Positions 1 through 12,600 of a stretch of 64,000 nt of DNA are shown here, piece after piece. Both the position numbers and the translations under genes were made by a program. The notes beneath the pieces are model-generated. The model worked only from the letters and a program-made list of their open reading frames with translations, was not told the origin of the DNA and searched no databases. The DNA is from Prunella strophiata (taxonomy: Eukaryota; Chordata; Aves; Passeriformes; Prunellidae). The stretch's first letter is position 1; each line of letters opens with the position of its first letter. Where the stretch lies: the NCBI GenBank assembly GCA_036583965.1, contig JAZBQD010000021.1:15986266-16050265 (forward strand), given 5' to 3'.

Positions 1-3000
1 AAGGAGCTCCAGAATGAAAGTCACCATGCAAGGGATGAGAACAAAAGAAATGTGAACACACCAGGAATAGCAAGGCATGGCAGGGAAACAGCAAGAGGAT
101 GTACCCTTCTCTCCTCCTAGCTGGAGTTTCATGGAGGTTCTTATTTTATTCCTCATCCTGAGCCCTGAAAGAGCAAAGAAGCTCATTTGTCCTAAAGCAT
201 ACTACTATTAAAAATATAACTCACAGATCTTGGAAAGATGTGAATTACAATATTAGATACACAATTGAGAGCTTCTTTAGGGGGATGGAAGGTCATGAGG
301 ACCTTTAAGGTACTTGAGTTTTAAAAACAGCTAAAATTTCCCTTCTTCAGCCCTTAGCTAAGGTTTCCACAACCACCCTCCTCAGTGATGACAGAGGATT
401 CAGGATGCACAGAGGAGTTCACAGGGGAAAGAATCTCTGTAGGAGCATAGCCACTGATATCTCAGACAACAGGAAAAGGTTCTAGAAATAGATTTTTTGG
501 AGCAACTCTACATTCAATGTGAAAAAAAATGCGGAAAGGAGGAAAAGTAAAACAGAATGAAGTGAGATTTCTGTCAAATAATTCTGACAAAAGTCTAAGA
601 GATATTTCTGATTGCCTGCATGGCCTCTGTCAGGAGATTTCCTTCACCCCTTTTGTCACCATTAAAACCAAGGGAAATGCATAACACAAGTGCAAAGAAT
701 TCTTCAGTCATTAGCATTGGTTTGGGCAAAAATTTCACCTTTTCAGGAAGAGGTGAGCTGTGGAAAACCTTAAAAAGAGGGTTCTATTTTAATCATATTT
801 TTAAAAAAGAAAAAGGCAGGAGGGCTATCTATTCAGTGGGAATCCAACAAGAAAACAATTGTCTTACAAGGGCAATTGAAAATCAAAGTGAATGAGTATT
901 TATAGCAACTGAACTGTTTAAAACAACAAACTGAAACTGCAGCACCAACTACTTCACAAAGTCATATTCTTGAAGAAGAGGGAAAAAAAAAAGATCAAAG
1001 ATCTGCAGGCAGCCAGCTCTGCATACAAGTGGCTTTATCAGCTCTTGGCTGTGTTAAAGGGAGTCAGGCATCCTGAAAGAGAAAGCATTTAATGAGGTGA
1101 TGAACAACACTTTCTTGGCCTTAATTATAAGGATAGGACTAAGCAACAATAATTGCAGGATAAATTATTGTCAAGAGATATTTCCAAACAACAACAAAAA
1201 ACCCATGTCATTATCAAACAATTATTTTAAGTCTCATTTACATATAAAAAAGAATAAATGGAATAGTCCTCTTTTTCTTTTCCATTTGTGGGGGTGGTGG
1301 AAATTTTCAGGGTGGTGCATGGGAATTAGAGGCACTACACCCAATATTGCTAATGACAGATTAATTCTCTGCAGATCACTCTGGGAATTCTGCATTTGTA
1401 TCCAAGAGCAGAATTCAACACAAGAAAAGCTCAAATCTCTGTGATGTGCCCCCAAAGAATCCCACATATTTAATAAAAGGAACAGAAGACCAACTTCCTC
1501 ACAAAGTAGCTCTCAAACTGAAGGGCAGAAAAGTTCCATTTAGGACAGAGAGCACTAAGTTTGAGGTGCAGTAAAGCAGATGTGCACATAAGCTGCTCAG
1601 ACCTTATCAGATGAGCCTTTTAAAAGCTCAGGCAGAAGAAATGAGGTGTACCCAGCAGCCTGGAGTCAAACAGGGCTGCAGGAGCCAACAAGGGTATGTC
1701 ATACCAAGAGACATGAGATCATGGCAGTTGCTCTGGGGCATTTATCTCAACACCACTTTGTGCCTACAGCTCCCAAGCAGTGGAAGACCAGGAGGTTTTT
1801 TGGCACCAGGAGTGGTGCAGAGCCAGGTCGTCTACTTTCCCACATCAGCAAAGGGAGCAAAGTACCAGGCAGATTTTCAAAATGGTTCCTGCTCAGCTTT
1901 TAAAATTAACAGCCCCATCTGCAAAGAAACTCAGAAAAGTACTGGTTGCCATTGGTTTCTGAACTTTGGTTTTTTTTAAATCCTGATTAAATTTGCCATT
2001 ACCATCTAGTTATTCTGGGTTGCTAAACTAAAGTCCTGATGTTAAGAGATTTTTTTCAGAAGTTGGAGAAGTTTATCTCACAGAAAATGCAGTCTCTTAA
2101 AATTGTTTTTAGTTAGTTCTCAAATCCTAGTTGTACCAAAAAATTGGCTGCTTTGAATAATAGTCATCTTTGTCTCATGCATACATACTTTAAAGAAATT
2201 AAATATATTCAGTGGTTGTGAATAGAATACCTACAAGGAAACCAAATAAAATAAGGTTATGATATTTGAATGTCTTTCCTGTTTGCAGATATTTTGGCAA
2301 GTAACTGACCCACAAACAATGATGCTTAGAACAGACTGGCATTACCATCATTTGAACATCTTCAATAAGAAATCTCATTTCCTTCACAAAGGAAGTATTA
2401 CATAAAACTGGGTACCACCAATACTGACATGAGATGGCACACTAGCAGCTTCATATCTACCCTTATTGTGTTTATTGTAAATTAAAGCCTTGGCTCGCAA
2501 AATACAGAGAGAAGCACAGTTCTTATTTCAAAAGCTCCCTCTAGCTTTTCCTAACTGTTCATTACCAGAGTTTTTCTGATGATCTGCTAGAAAAAGCAGC
2601 TTAGAGTCAAAGGTGGTCTCATCAGTCTTAGAGAAACACAAGCACATATTGTATAACCAATTTCAAGTAGGTTTTTAATTTGTAAAAGCCACACAGTTAA
2701 GATGACATTAAAAACCCACCCCCTTCTTTTGATTCAAGATCAAAGAGATTTTTAGAAAAGTGACATAACCCTTAGATGTCCCAGAAAACCACATTTGCCA
2801 CAATTAACCAGCTTCAGTCTCCAAGCCTCAGACACAGAGAGGAGCTGGAACAGCATGTTCAGAGCAGCGAGGGTTCACTGCAGTTGTGGGCACGTTTGGA
2901 GTAAACAAGCACAGGTCAAGCTCCCCACAGCTTCATTCTAGCCTGTGACAAGCAGGGGCAGACGGTCAAAGGGAGCTGGAAATGAGTGCTCTGGGACTGC

Positions 3001-3049
3001 AGCATCCAGCTCCAAGGCAGAGGGAAAGCAGCTCAGCTCCAGTGAGCTC
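1..3049. other. Unique AT-rich sequence, no gene recognised
   Basis: Open frames here (the longest is 122 codons at 1611-1979) overlap others in different frames and resemble no known protein. No repeat recognised. Short A/T runs only. Confidence 0.6.
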
Positions 3050-3110
3050 GCTGTGCCCCATCGATCCGGAGCAGCGAGCACCGGATCCGCCAGCTCCGAA
3101 CACGGCGGGG
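3050..3110. other. Small CpG-rich patch with inverted repeat
   Basis: GATCCGG (3063-3069) and CCGGATC (3081-3087) are inverted arms. Around them are about eight CpGs in 60 bases, while flanks are CpG-poor. It is too small for a CpG island by usual criteria. It could be a remnant of GC-rich inserted DNA or a minor promoter. Confidence 0.4.
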
Positions 3111-4849
3111 CCACTGACACTGCACAGCTCAACTGCTCAGCTGCACGTGGTCCAGATGCTTCCTTTCATCCAGAGGCAAACTAAACAGTCTGGTGACTGC
3201 CCTGAGCTCTGGGATAGCAGAAGTAGAGATAAATGCAAGAAAATGACTGAGATTCTATAAAAAGAGGAGCTAAGGAGATGGGAAGTTCGAAGGTAGGCTT
3301 TACCTTCAAGGTAACCCCAACGTGCTCTCAGAAATTCTGCATACAATGTCTTCTGATAAAACTTGATGTGAGACAGCTGAACAAGCTATCTGGCTACTCA
3401 GTCTTTACCATAAAACTGTTACAGGACAAAGAGGTGACACCACAGGTACTCCAGAAAGGTGACATGAGAAACCCATAAAAAAAGACAGCACACAAGTAAA
3501 GGAAACAGATGAGGATGATAAGTAATTTTCTGTGATCATGGATAACTTCTATGAGAGAAGGTGATGCTTTAAAATTACCTTCATTATAAAAGAAAGAGTT
3601 TGCAGTGGATTATCCATGTGTTTAAACCACAAAGGATGGCTTTAGCTGCAGTGGCAGCATGTCAGCAGAACAGAAAGGGACACTGACAGTGGGCCAGTGT
3701 CCAGTAAGAATGCATTTCTAATACTGCCCAGAGCTGCTGGGGCAAATCAGCAGCACCAGAGTCCTCTCCACTGTTGTCAGGTACCTGGGAGAATCTCAGC
3801 ACATACAGCACCCAGGGAGAGCACACACATGAGCACATATCAGAGATCAGTCCTAACACTGCCAGTCCAAGCTGGGAAGGAGCCTCAGTCCTACTGATAA
3901 TTCCTTTTTATCTTCAGCAACAGAGGTATTAGAGCCAAAGTCCAGTTCCACTGTTGTGGGTGTATTAATAGGAGAGATTACAGCTACTCAGAAAGCACAT
4001 ACATAACCTTCTGTAGTGCCCTCTGTTCCTGCAGCACATACATTCCTCACTGGAGATATCAGATCAAATAAAGACATATCAATTCAGCAGGTGCTACTGC
4101 CCACTCAACCACCACCCAGGGAGTGGACTAGAAACACAGATTTAACCTTTTAAATTAAATGGGAATTAAGAGGAATTTCAGTCCTTTTGCAGACAATCAC
4201 CAGAGGAGCTATGGCCCACATCTTGTGAAATGCTGATATAGATGAGTAGCAAATAATGCACAATCTTCTATATTCTTTTTATATATTTTAACTTCCTCCT
4301 ATCTTTATGCACTTTCACAGAGATCTAAGATTTCACAGCATTAAAGCACTCTGTGTGCTGTAGGAAGGGATAAAAAGACACATTATGAGTTTAAAAACTG
4401 AGAATTTCATGGGAGAGTTAAAATTGTCACTAAGGGAACACCAGAAAGAATTACTGATTTTTCAGACTGCTTCTACATCAAAGGATTAAATAAGAAAACC
4501 AAAGTCTTTTATAAACTCAAGCAAACGTACAGACAATGTCAAAGCTATTTGGTCACAAATTGGAGCCATCACTTTCACTTTGAAGGCCTGCACAAGAAGC
4601 TATTCTGCACTGGAACTGCCAAAGAAATTGAAGGGAGAAAATGAATGGGACAGGGGAAATATGGACTTACAGTTCTGAAGGAGTGTAAAGTGCTATGTAG
4701 AAGCAATATTTATATCAGACACCAGAATGCTGAAGACTTTCCTATTGCCCGTCACTGACTGTGATATATGGGCTGTGGTTGTCACACACACAGAAGGACA
4801 AACCTGAATTGGATTGTCCTCTGTGGAATGAAACTGTTTGTCCCTACAG

Positions 4850-4939
4850 GGAATTAGAGCTCCTCCTCACTGTCACTGGAGTGATCTCAAACCCCTCTTT
4901 GTTCATGGATGCAGGAGTGGGTCCATCACCCAACAGCTG
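4850..4939 (+). other. Candidate internal exon, 90 bp
   Basis: Acceptor CTGTTTGTCCCTACAG and donor CAGCTG followed by GTAAGA bound 90 bases. Two of the three frames are open, so coding potential cannot be resolved. A noncoding-RNA exon would fit as well. Confidence 0.15.
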
Positions 4940-5649
4940 GTAAGAAAAATCAATTATGAAAACATTCAACCTTATTCTGCAAATCAAATTGGCCAGTGGG
5001 TTAACAACCACAGCAGGTCAGACAGCCTCAGTTTGTCTTGACTTCATAAAAATTGCCCTAATCAGAGACTTGTATAAAGACCACCAGACAGCCTAAAATT
5101 TGTGGGCTGACTTGGAAAGAATGCTCTGAGTCTCCTAACTGGGACAGACTCAGACCTTCAGCTTCTCCAAGATTACCTGTACCAGGAACATCCACAGAGA
5201 TCTCTATTTTCACTCTTTTCACAGCCTGTTGCATGGTTTTGCCCCAGTATGTTACACTTAGTACTGCAATTATTTACAATAACTCATAATCACAAGACAG
5301 CAAAAGCTCTGACAGAAGAGAGGAGATGGAAGGGGAAACTCCTCCTCTGAGATCAACAGAACTGACAAACATCAGCCATCAGGAGTGCCATGGAAAGGGC
5401 CATTGGCAGGTGTAAGCAGCCCTGCATCTGTGCCACCTGACACCAGAACTCAGCACCAAACCCATCTGTACACACACATATCCAGCAAATCCCTTCTGGG
5501 CTAGAGAAAGCAGTGGGTCCATTTAACTGATTATATTCCCTAGAAGTCTCCCAGCACTGGTCTTTTAATGTATTCTTCTCTAAAAACGTTTCTTGCATGT
5601 GTATATTTCCATTTTCCTTGAGATTTCAAAAGAGTTGGCATTGTTAACT

Positions 5650-6000
5650 TTGAATATTGCTAGTTAATTGTTGGTGGGAAAAGACAAATTATGAGCAGGG
5701 GAACTGTTCTGGGAGGATTTAGTGTATTTGAATAATTCAGACCCCTGCCGTTAACGTGACAGGATTGTTTTTCTCCTGCAGTAGCCTGCTGCTACAAGAA
5801 TTAAAACTGTCGTGGCAGGCTACAGCTTGGGCTAGGCCTTAGTAATGAGCTTTATCAGTCAATAAATGATTTTATGCAGCAAATTAAACTGTAAATTTGG
5901 TTTAGGTGGTAAATATTTAGAGAATAAAGATATCCAGCTAATGAGGAGACTGGGTGGGGGAAAAATGTAATGCAAATGTCAATCCTTTAAATCTTTGGTA
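5650..6000. promoter_or_regulatory. Candidate conserved noncoding (enhancer-like) block with hairpin
   Basis: This unique stretch is free of repeats and rich in homeodomain-type cores (TAAT, ATTA), GATA and AT-hook-like sites. It also has a perfect octamer ATGCAAAT (5970-5977). It contains the inverted pair GTAGCCTGC (5781-5789) and GCAGGCTAC (5815-5823). The look is that of vertebrate conserved noncoding DNA near developmental genes. Conservation itself cannot be seen from one sequence, so this is inference only. Confidence 0.35.
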
Positions 6001-6046
6001 GGCTAAAGCTCTGCAGAAAGTTTACTGCCACTGCCTTCTTTGTTTT

Positions 6047-6048
<2 letters not shown>

Positions 6049-6079
<31 letters not shown>
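6049..6079. repeat. Poly(T) tract of 31 bases with flanking direct repeat
   Basis: An uninterrupted T-run follows TGTTTTTC. The 9-mer TGCCTTCTT occurs at 6032-6040 and again at 6079-6087, immediately after the run. It is the longest homopolymer in the window. Confidence 0.95.
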
Positions 6080-6081
<2 letters not shown>

Positions 6082-9065
6082 CTTCTTAAAGAGCAAGGGA
6101 ACACTCTCTCAACTGTATTTACAGATGCTGGAGAAGGAGGCAAAGGCTTTTTGGGATATTGTGGAGCCACAATTCCATGCACTCACTTGACTCTGGGATT
6201 GAAGCATTAAGTGCAAAGCCTTGTGCAAGAGACATCGAAGGCTGCTCCTAGCTGTACCTGCAGCTTAACAAAAAAAAGTGTTTGGCCCTTAGTTGTGGAA
6301 AAAGAGAGCAGCAGCAGCAATCAGCACAGGCAACCAGTGTAAAACATTCTCCTTTCAAACAGGAGACTGCTGGCAAGGTGACCTTTGGGCTCCCAAGCTC
6401 TCCTGGCTCACCCAAATCCTGCCCTGCTCTGTAGCCCAGCCTCGAGGGCATGTGCACAGAAAGGGATTCTGAGAACATCAATAGATCAACAGGAGGAACA
6501 TGGTTTAAAAAGGCACATCTGGATTAACGTGGATGAAAGTGCCTGAACAAATCAGCTGCACTCATTCAAAGGTCAGCTGATTAACAATATGCTGCTTCAA
6601 GAACAGGCAGGGAAACGCTCTACCAAAAAGCTGATTTCCAAGATGAGTCCTTGACTTCCAGCTATGCTCCAAGGATTATTCTTTCTCCAGGGAAGTTTTG
6701 GAAAACTTATTAATCTTGGCAAGGGCATCCATTTCCAAGATGAAAATTTTGCATGTAATTTTTTTTCTTTTTCACTCTGGCCAAAAAAATCAGCTTTCAG
6801 AGAAAAAAATGTATGGGAAAAAATGTCAGTCAGCTCCATAAAGAATTGCTGGAACTCATCCTAAAGCTAAGAGTGTTAACCTTGCCATCCTTTATCACTT
6901 TCTAACAGTAGCAGCAATTTTTTTGTGATTTCTGCTGGACCCTTTATTCTGTACTTTCTGACAAGGAAAATATATGCATCCCCTGACAGAACCCCTGAAA
7001 CAAAGGCTTTATTTATGCCTTCCAGGTGACACTGCCAGATGGTAAAATCCCAGGCAAACAAAGCCAGAAGTGCCCATACCCTATGTAGGGCTAACACAGA
7101 GCCTAATCCAGGACAGAGAAACCATCTCCTTTCCTGAGAATCACAAGAGAACTAAGAATTGACTCCACAAGCTCCACTTTGAGGTGGCTCCAGGCTCAGA
7201 CACAGCAACAACACACAGAGAAATCCAACTACCACAGAGCCCCCAGGCTCCATGATCCTCCTCTGGGGGAGCTCCTTGCTGATGCTCAGGCCAAGGTCGG
7301 CCTTGACATTTTACAAACCATTTGATAAGGTGCAAAACAAAGTCTGCACGAGGCCTTAAAGCAAAATTTGAAAAGGACACAGCTACATATTGAAAGGAAA
7401 TTGAGCCACAGAATCCCCCAGTAAAACTCAGTCAGACCCACACATTGCACAGTCCAAACAATATGCCATTAAGTGCAATAAATCCAAACAGCACCCTGGA
7501 GATCTGTTTGGAAGATCAGAATATATATTGGGGATATAGTGTGGAAGGCTGTTTTTAACATGAAATCTATTCAATTGAAAGCTGGTGATGTTAACTGTTT
7601 CTTGAAAGACCCAATATACTAATGCAGTTTATTTACATGGCAGAGAACAAAACTTCATGTATCACCTTCTCTATGCCTTTCTTTGATTAGATTGCCTCAC
7701 TTTAATTACTAAATTCTGTTAAAGGACTTTCCACACAGATGTAATTTCATGCAGGTGTTACCTGGTGTAATGAAACCAGATGTTTCCAAATGCTCCCTCA
7801 TTTGAGATGTGTGTGCTGCAATAGCCTGATTTGTATATCCATCAGTTCAAACTGGAAAAAAATGTGTCTGGGAGTGTTAACTGAGATCAGACTGTGAGGA
7901 CAGAATGGGCAGTGCCACCTGTTGTCTCCTTTTCCACACAAAATCCTTGCACTTGTGCATAACTTTACTTTTAAATATCTTCCTATTGCTCCTGTTTTGA
8001 TTAATCCTGCAGGCTCTTTTGCAAAGCATATAGGAGCACAGAGACATGGATGTATACATGGAAAAGGCATGTCTGTTCTTCAGTGAACACAACCTTTTCA
8101 CTGACATTTCAACATCATGTATTTTATAGAATCTGTGAAGCTTTCCAGCTAATTTCTACAATGGACCAGAAACTTCTTGACTGGTTATGGAAGAAAACAA
8201 AATATGTTTATTGAGGTATATCAGTAGCAATTAAAACAAAACCAAACAAGAACCCTCAAAACTCATTTGATTGTAAAAACAAAAAAATCAAAACTTTCAT
8301 TATTGTAATAGTCATGACTGGCCAAATGACAGACCAGAGGCTTAAAGTGATAGAAAGAACAGCCAGTGTGCAGAAACACAGAGAGAAGAATAAAGGGACT
8401 CTGAAGGAATTTCTGTAATACCCAAATTTTTAATCCATTTTCTGATAAGCCCAGTTCACCAAACAGATCATGGTCAGAGAAGTTGTTACACATCAGCTGG
8501 GGGGAAAATCCTCACCATCACACAGAGGTAAAAGCAGGGGAACTAGCACAGAAAGCTTTTGCCAGTTGCAAACTGCCACGAAAGGGTTGTGATGAAATGT
8601 TCAGATTTTGACCCAAAAGGAGCAAACCCAGCCCCAGTGACTCCAATTGGTCCTTCCAACACGAGCCTGAGTCAGAACCCCTTCCCATTTCTCCCCATTG
8701 TTCTGTCAAGCCCTGATGCTGCACAGATGACACCAGCCCAGCCCTGGGCTCCAGCTCTGAACAATGAACAGCAAAGGGCCTATGGGCACCAGCAGAAAGT
8801 TCAAAACTAACAGAAAAAAAAAAAAACAGTGGCACAAAAGCCTTGCCAGCCAGACAGCTCAAACCAACCAAGACACTCTTTTTTTGGGGTTAGATTTTTG
8901 ATATTAAAAATAAACAAAGTTGAAACTATTCAGAAATTATGCTGCCCTGCCCTCCTCTTCCACTAAGTTTTAATTGTTTTGCAAAGGGGACATCACTTGG
9001 TAAGCACATGAAGGCAGCTCTGCAAGGTGGGGTCTTGGGCATGAGGATGACACAAGGCTGCACAA

Positions 9066-9091
9066 GCACACACGTGCACACACACACACAA
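9066..9091. repeat. (CA)n microsatellite, interrupted
   Basis: ACACACGTG followed by an uninterrupted CA run of seven units. A short polymorphism candidate. Confidence 0.85.
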
Positions 9092-9149
9092 AGCCATTTC
9101 ATATCATCTTTAGGCTCCAAATCTCTGTCTTTACAACTGCATTTCTGAA

Positions 9150-9235
9150 CAAATTTTTTTTATTTTGTGTTATTTTCAGTTGTTTGGTTTTTTTTGGTTT
9201 TTTTTTTTGGGGGGTGGGGGAGGAAAGGGAAGATA
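9150..9235. repeat. T-rich tract followed by G-rich tract
   Basis: Long T-runs broken by GG, then G6-T-G5-A-GG-AAA-GGG (9209-9229). The switch from T-rich to G-rich on one strand is a low-complexity feature. The G part could form at most a weak quadruplex. Confidence 0.7.
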
Positions 9236-12119
9236 CAGGCAAGTCAACTAAACTACTGTCTGCCCTCATTATTTCAATTCAGGGACTGACAGTACAAGAC
9301 TTAATATTACAATAAAGCAAAACTGGTGTCAGCAAAAAAAAAAGTTTCGATGACACACTGATATGGAACACTATGATACACTGGTAAAAACTATGTGAAA
9401 ACCAGAAACACATAAGACTGCAATTTAATCTTTTTATTTGAAATATAAATATTGTTACTATCAAGCTTGACAGTATAGAAAATGTGTGCCCTGCAGCCTT
9501 CTGACAAAACAAAATTTATATTTAAAACTTCCTGAAATAATGCCTTTCATATGTGGAGTTTTGTCACATTGCAGCGGCTCTGAGCCTACCTTATGGTCCT
9601 GCACCTTTAATTATTTTATGCCTAGAAGACACATTTTAAATAGAAGAGGCGGGTTACAAGAGTTTTGACAGCTGTGGATGATTAAAATACTGACAACATG
9701 CACTGTATAAAATTCCCTGAGGTTTTAGCTGGGTACTCACGCGAAAGTTAGCGATTGGATTCCCTCCCCCCCTGCCAAATCCCACCACCATGAAATGTTC
9801 CTACCACTGACCTCTTACCCCTTCTCTCTTTAGGCAATGCAAACCCCCCTCCCTCTTTTTGGGGGTTTTTTAGGGTTTTTTTTTTAAATATCTCAAGGCC
9901 ACATACTTGAAAATTGGTCAACAAATTTGATTTAGTAATCTGTTCCCGTTTAACAAATATGCAGCCAGGTTTCATGACCAGCTGTTCTGTATCACTGCAT
10001 GAATGGAGGGAAGGGAAACCATTTAAACCATATGAATGGTTTTAGGTTTTATTTTCATCAAACCCCCTTACAGGAGTGTTATAACTCGGTGCTAATTTTC
10101 TGGCCTCTTGACCTACATGTTTGGTTTGTGCAAAATATTATATTATGAGGGAATAAGAGTGCTCCCCAGTTCAGGAAAAAAAACCTAAAGTGCATTCTTA
10201 GCCTTAGCTCTGGCAGCTGCCTCCTGGCTTCATACACTTGAGTTATAAGTTTTGGATAAACTGGGATCCTACCCCTCAAGTTCTTCAAATTAAAAGCTGC
10301 ATATGAAATAATATTAATTACACTGACCTTCGAGCTGTGGCTTCAGCTATGTCAGTCTGTCCCTCTCTTCTGGTTAAGGGGCCAAAGAAATTCTAGAAGT
10401 GAATCACCTCCAAAAAATACATGGGCAATTGCAGAGTCAGACTATCTGGATGTGGGCATAAATTATTGGCTATTTTTGTTACCTTGAATTAATTTTAAGT
10501 TGTTTATACACTCCTAAATGCAAGAAAAGACAATGAGGAAAATCTTATCACTAAAAGAGCAGACTTATCATTTGGACATTCCTTTTAGCCCTAGAAGACA
10601 AGGCAAAGATGGATTTGGGATAAACCAGTTTCCACTCTGATGGTGGGAAAGCATCTCCTCCTTCAGTCCCATGGAGCTCTCTAGTAGAGGTGGAGCTTAA
10701 GGATGGATGGGAAGGAAAAAATCCAGTACTCTAAATAAAGCATAAATGATCCAGAGATATTGCAAGTCAGAAAGAAAAAGCAACATCAATGCTGGTGTCA
10801 TGGAAAATGCAGAAAGGCACCCCAAAGTTCCACACCACACTGGGAAATGGGGTGCAAGAAAAGGACAAGGTTCTTCTCCTTAGAGTGAAGTCAGTGCAAA
10901 AGCAGAAGCAAAATCACAGAAATGAGAACCAAAAATAGTTGAAGTATTTGACTAAAGAAGTACAAGGACATAATAAAAATGTCCCAAATATTTCTATATA
11001 TTTCTATATTTGACCAAGGCAAAAAACAATAATTTTATTCATCAACATTGTAAACAAAATGTTTTATATACCTTTTTCTATTAGAAATAAGGAGAGACCA
11101 TCTCTTCCTTGAAAAATCAGAAATACACCAGTTACACACTGCAGGAATTACCCACAGCAACAGAACTTCATACAACACTTCACTTCCTAGGAAAACATTA
11201 CTGATTGCAAAGTGCATCTGGAAATGATGCCCACAAACAAGTGCCTTCATCCATGAGCCTTGAGGATTTTCAAGTGCATCAGACAATGCAAGTAGGGCTG
11301 CCCTCTGCCTGCTCTGCAAGCCTTTTTTAAAAAAAAATAATCATGGATTATTTAGAGCATCCTCATCACCCCACCCTTAGGAAAATGAGTTATTAAAAAT
11401 GCTGGAATGCAATCTGTGTCAAAGGAGACGTTACATCAGTCGCCCTGGCCACCTGCTCTTTGTTGTTTTTCACATTCTCAGTAAAGCAAAAGAATGAGAT
11501 ACATAACCCAGTGTCCTTGACTCCAAATCTCCATTGTTATAAATAGGATATTGCTGAGAATTTTATGGCTACTGCTGTTTCCTCAACAGACACTGGCCAA
11601 TACAGAGGTGCAAGCACTGGTCTGTAACACACAGTGACCACTGGAGCAGCTCAGCCACACAACTCAGCTCTTTCTGGCCTCCCAGTCCATCCCATCCATC
11701 ACACTGTCCATTACTGGCTGAATCATCACTTTCCAACTGGTTTTGGGTTTTCACAAGGCACAGCTCCTCACGCACACGCTGATCTGTTCAGAGTCTGCCT
11801 CTCATCTTTCTTCACACAAGTAGTTACAGCTTAGTATATTTGTATCCAATTATGAAGAAAGATGAGAATGAAATGGGAAATAAAAAAGTGACAGGTAGAA
11901 TTACAGAACAAAATGGTATTGTACGCTTGCTTGATGCTAATTGGTTTTCTTAACTGTTTAAAATCTGGAGCACAGCATAAAATAACCCAGCAGTAGTGGT
12001 CTGCTAGCCATTTTTGACACATTTTTAGTCAATTTAATCAACTTTGTGGCAGCTCTAATACATTTTGGCTGCTGAGGATCTCAACAGACACACCACAGAT
12101 GACCTCTATGGCAGAGAGA

Positions 12120-12245
12120 ATGGGGGATGAGAGAGCAAACAAATGCTTTTATGCAAGACAAAATGAGAAGTTTTGGATTTAGTGAGGTTTCCTTTTTTTT
12201 TTTGTCCTTAGCTTACAAAGTGGCAATATTTAACTGTTCAATAAG
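12120..12245. repeat. Dispersed repeat of unknown family, copy A
   Basis: This segment aligns by eye with 18245-18365. Shared blocks include AAAATG(A/T)GAAG, TTTTGGATT, GAGTTTC or GAGGTTTC, and (T/A)GCTTA(C/T)AAA followed by AGTGG(C/T)AATATTTAACTGTT. Copy A carries a T-run where copy B has mixed pyrimidines. The shared part is about 120 bases and clearly diverged, so an old element. I do not recognise the family; a MITE or an LTR piece are both possible. Confidence 0.6.
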
Positions 12246-12582
12246 TGAGCTAAAGGTTCAGCACTCCTGAGCACCACCATTACCAGTAATTTATATTTCC
12301 TTTCATGTGTTCCTGTTATTGATTATTGCATTGTTATTGATAGAAACTTTTAAAGTCAGCTCAGCAGCAACTGCAGACAGGTCACTGCCAAGGAGCAAGT
12401 GGAAATGAGAGCAGCCAAGTGACAGAACACCAAAGTGATATCCTACAACTGATTAATTCCTCAGTACACATTGTCTGGGTATGTTTTTTTAGAATAAAGA
12501 CTCACTAAGAGTGACCAAAGGCTGTAAAAATCTCCATGTGCCAAAAATTATGATGTTAATGTCATTCTGCTGCTCATTTCAG

Positions 12583-12600
12583 TGCTAGAAGTTACAGAAG
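12583..12600 (+). other. Candidate 18-bp microexon
   Basis: TGCTAGAAGTTACAGAAG lies between an excellent acceptor with TGCTGC upstream (CTGCTGCTCATTTCAG) and an excellent donor (GTAAGG). TGC motifs near the acceptor are typical of neural microexons. Two of three frames are open. Chance remains likely. Confidence 0.15.

Larger units (their letters stand above)
6088..12110. other. Unique sequence, no gene recognised
   Basis: Apart from low-complexity tracts near 9.1-9.2 kb I see no transposon, RNA gene or convincing exon. A weak donor-like site with three CpGs (TACTCACGCGAAAGTTAGCG, at about 9734) stands out slightly. Pyrimidine runs at 9760-9880 are low complexity. Confidence 0.55.

Noticed and set aside
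1611..1979. 122-codon plus-strand frame
   Set aside because: Two further frames overlap it on the same strand; no domain, no splice sites and no promoter support.
9209..9229. Possible G-quadruplex
   Set aside because: Only two long G-runs plus GG and GGG; does not meet the usual four runs of three with loops.
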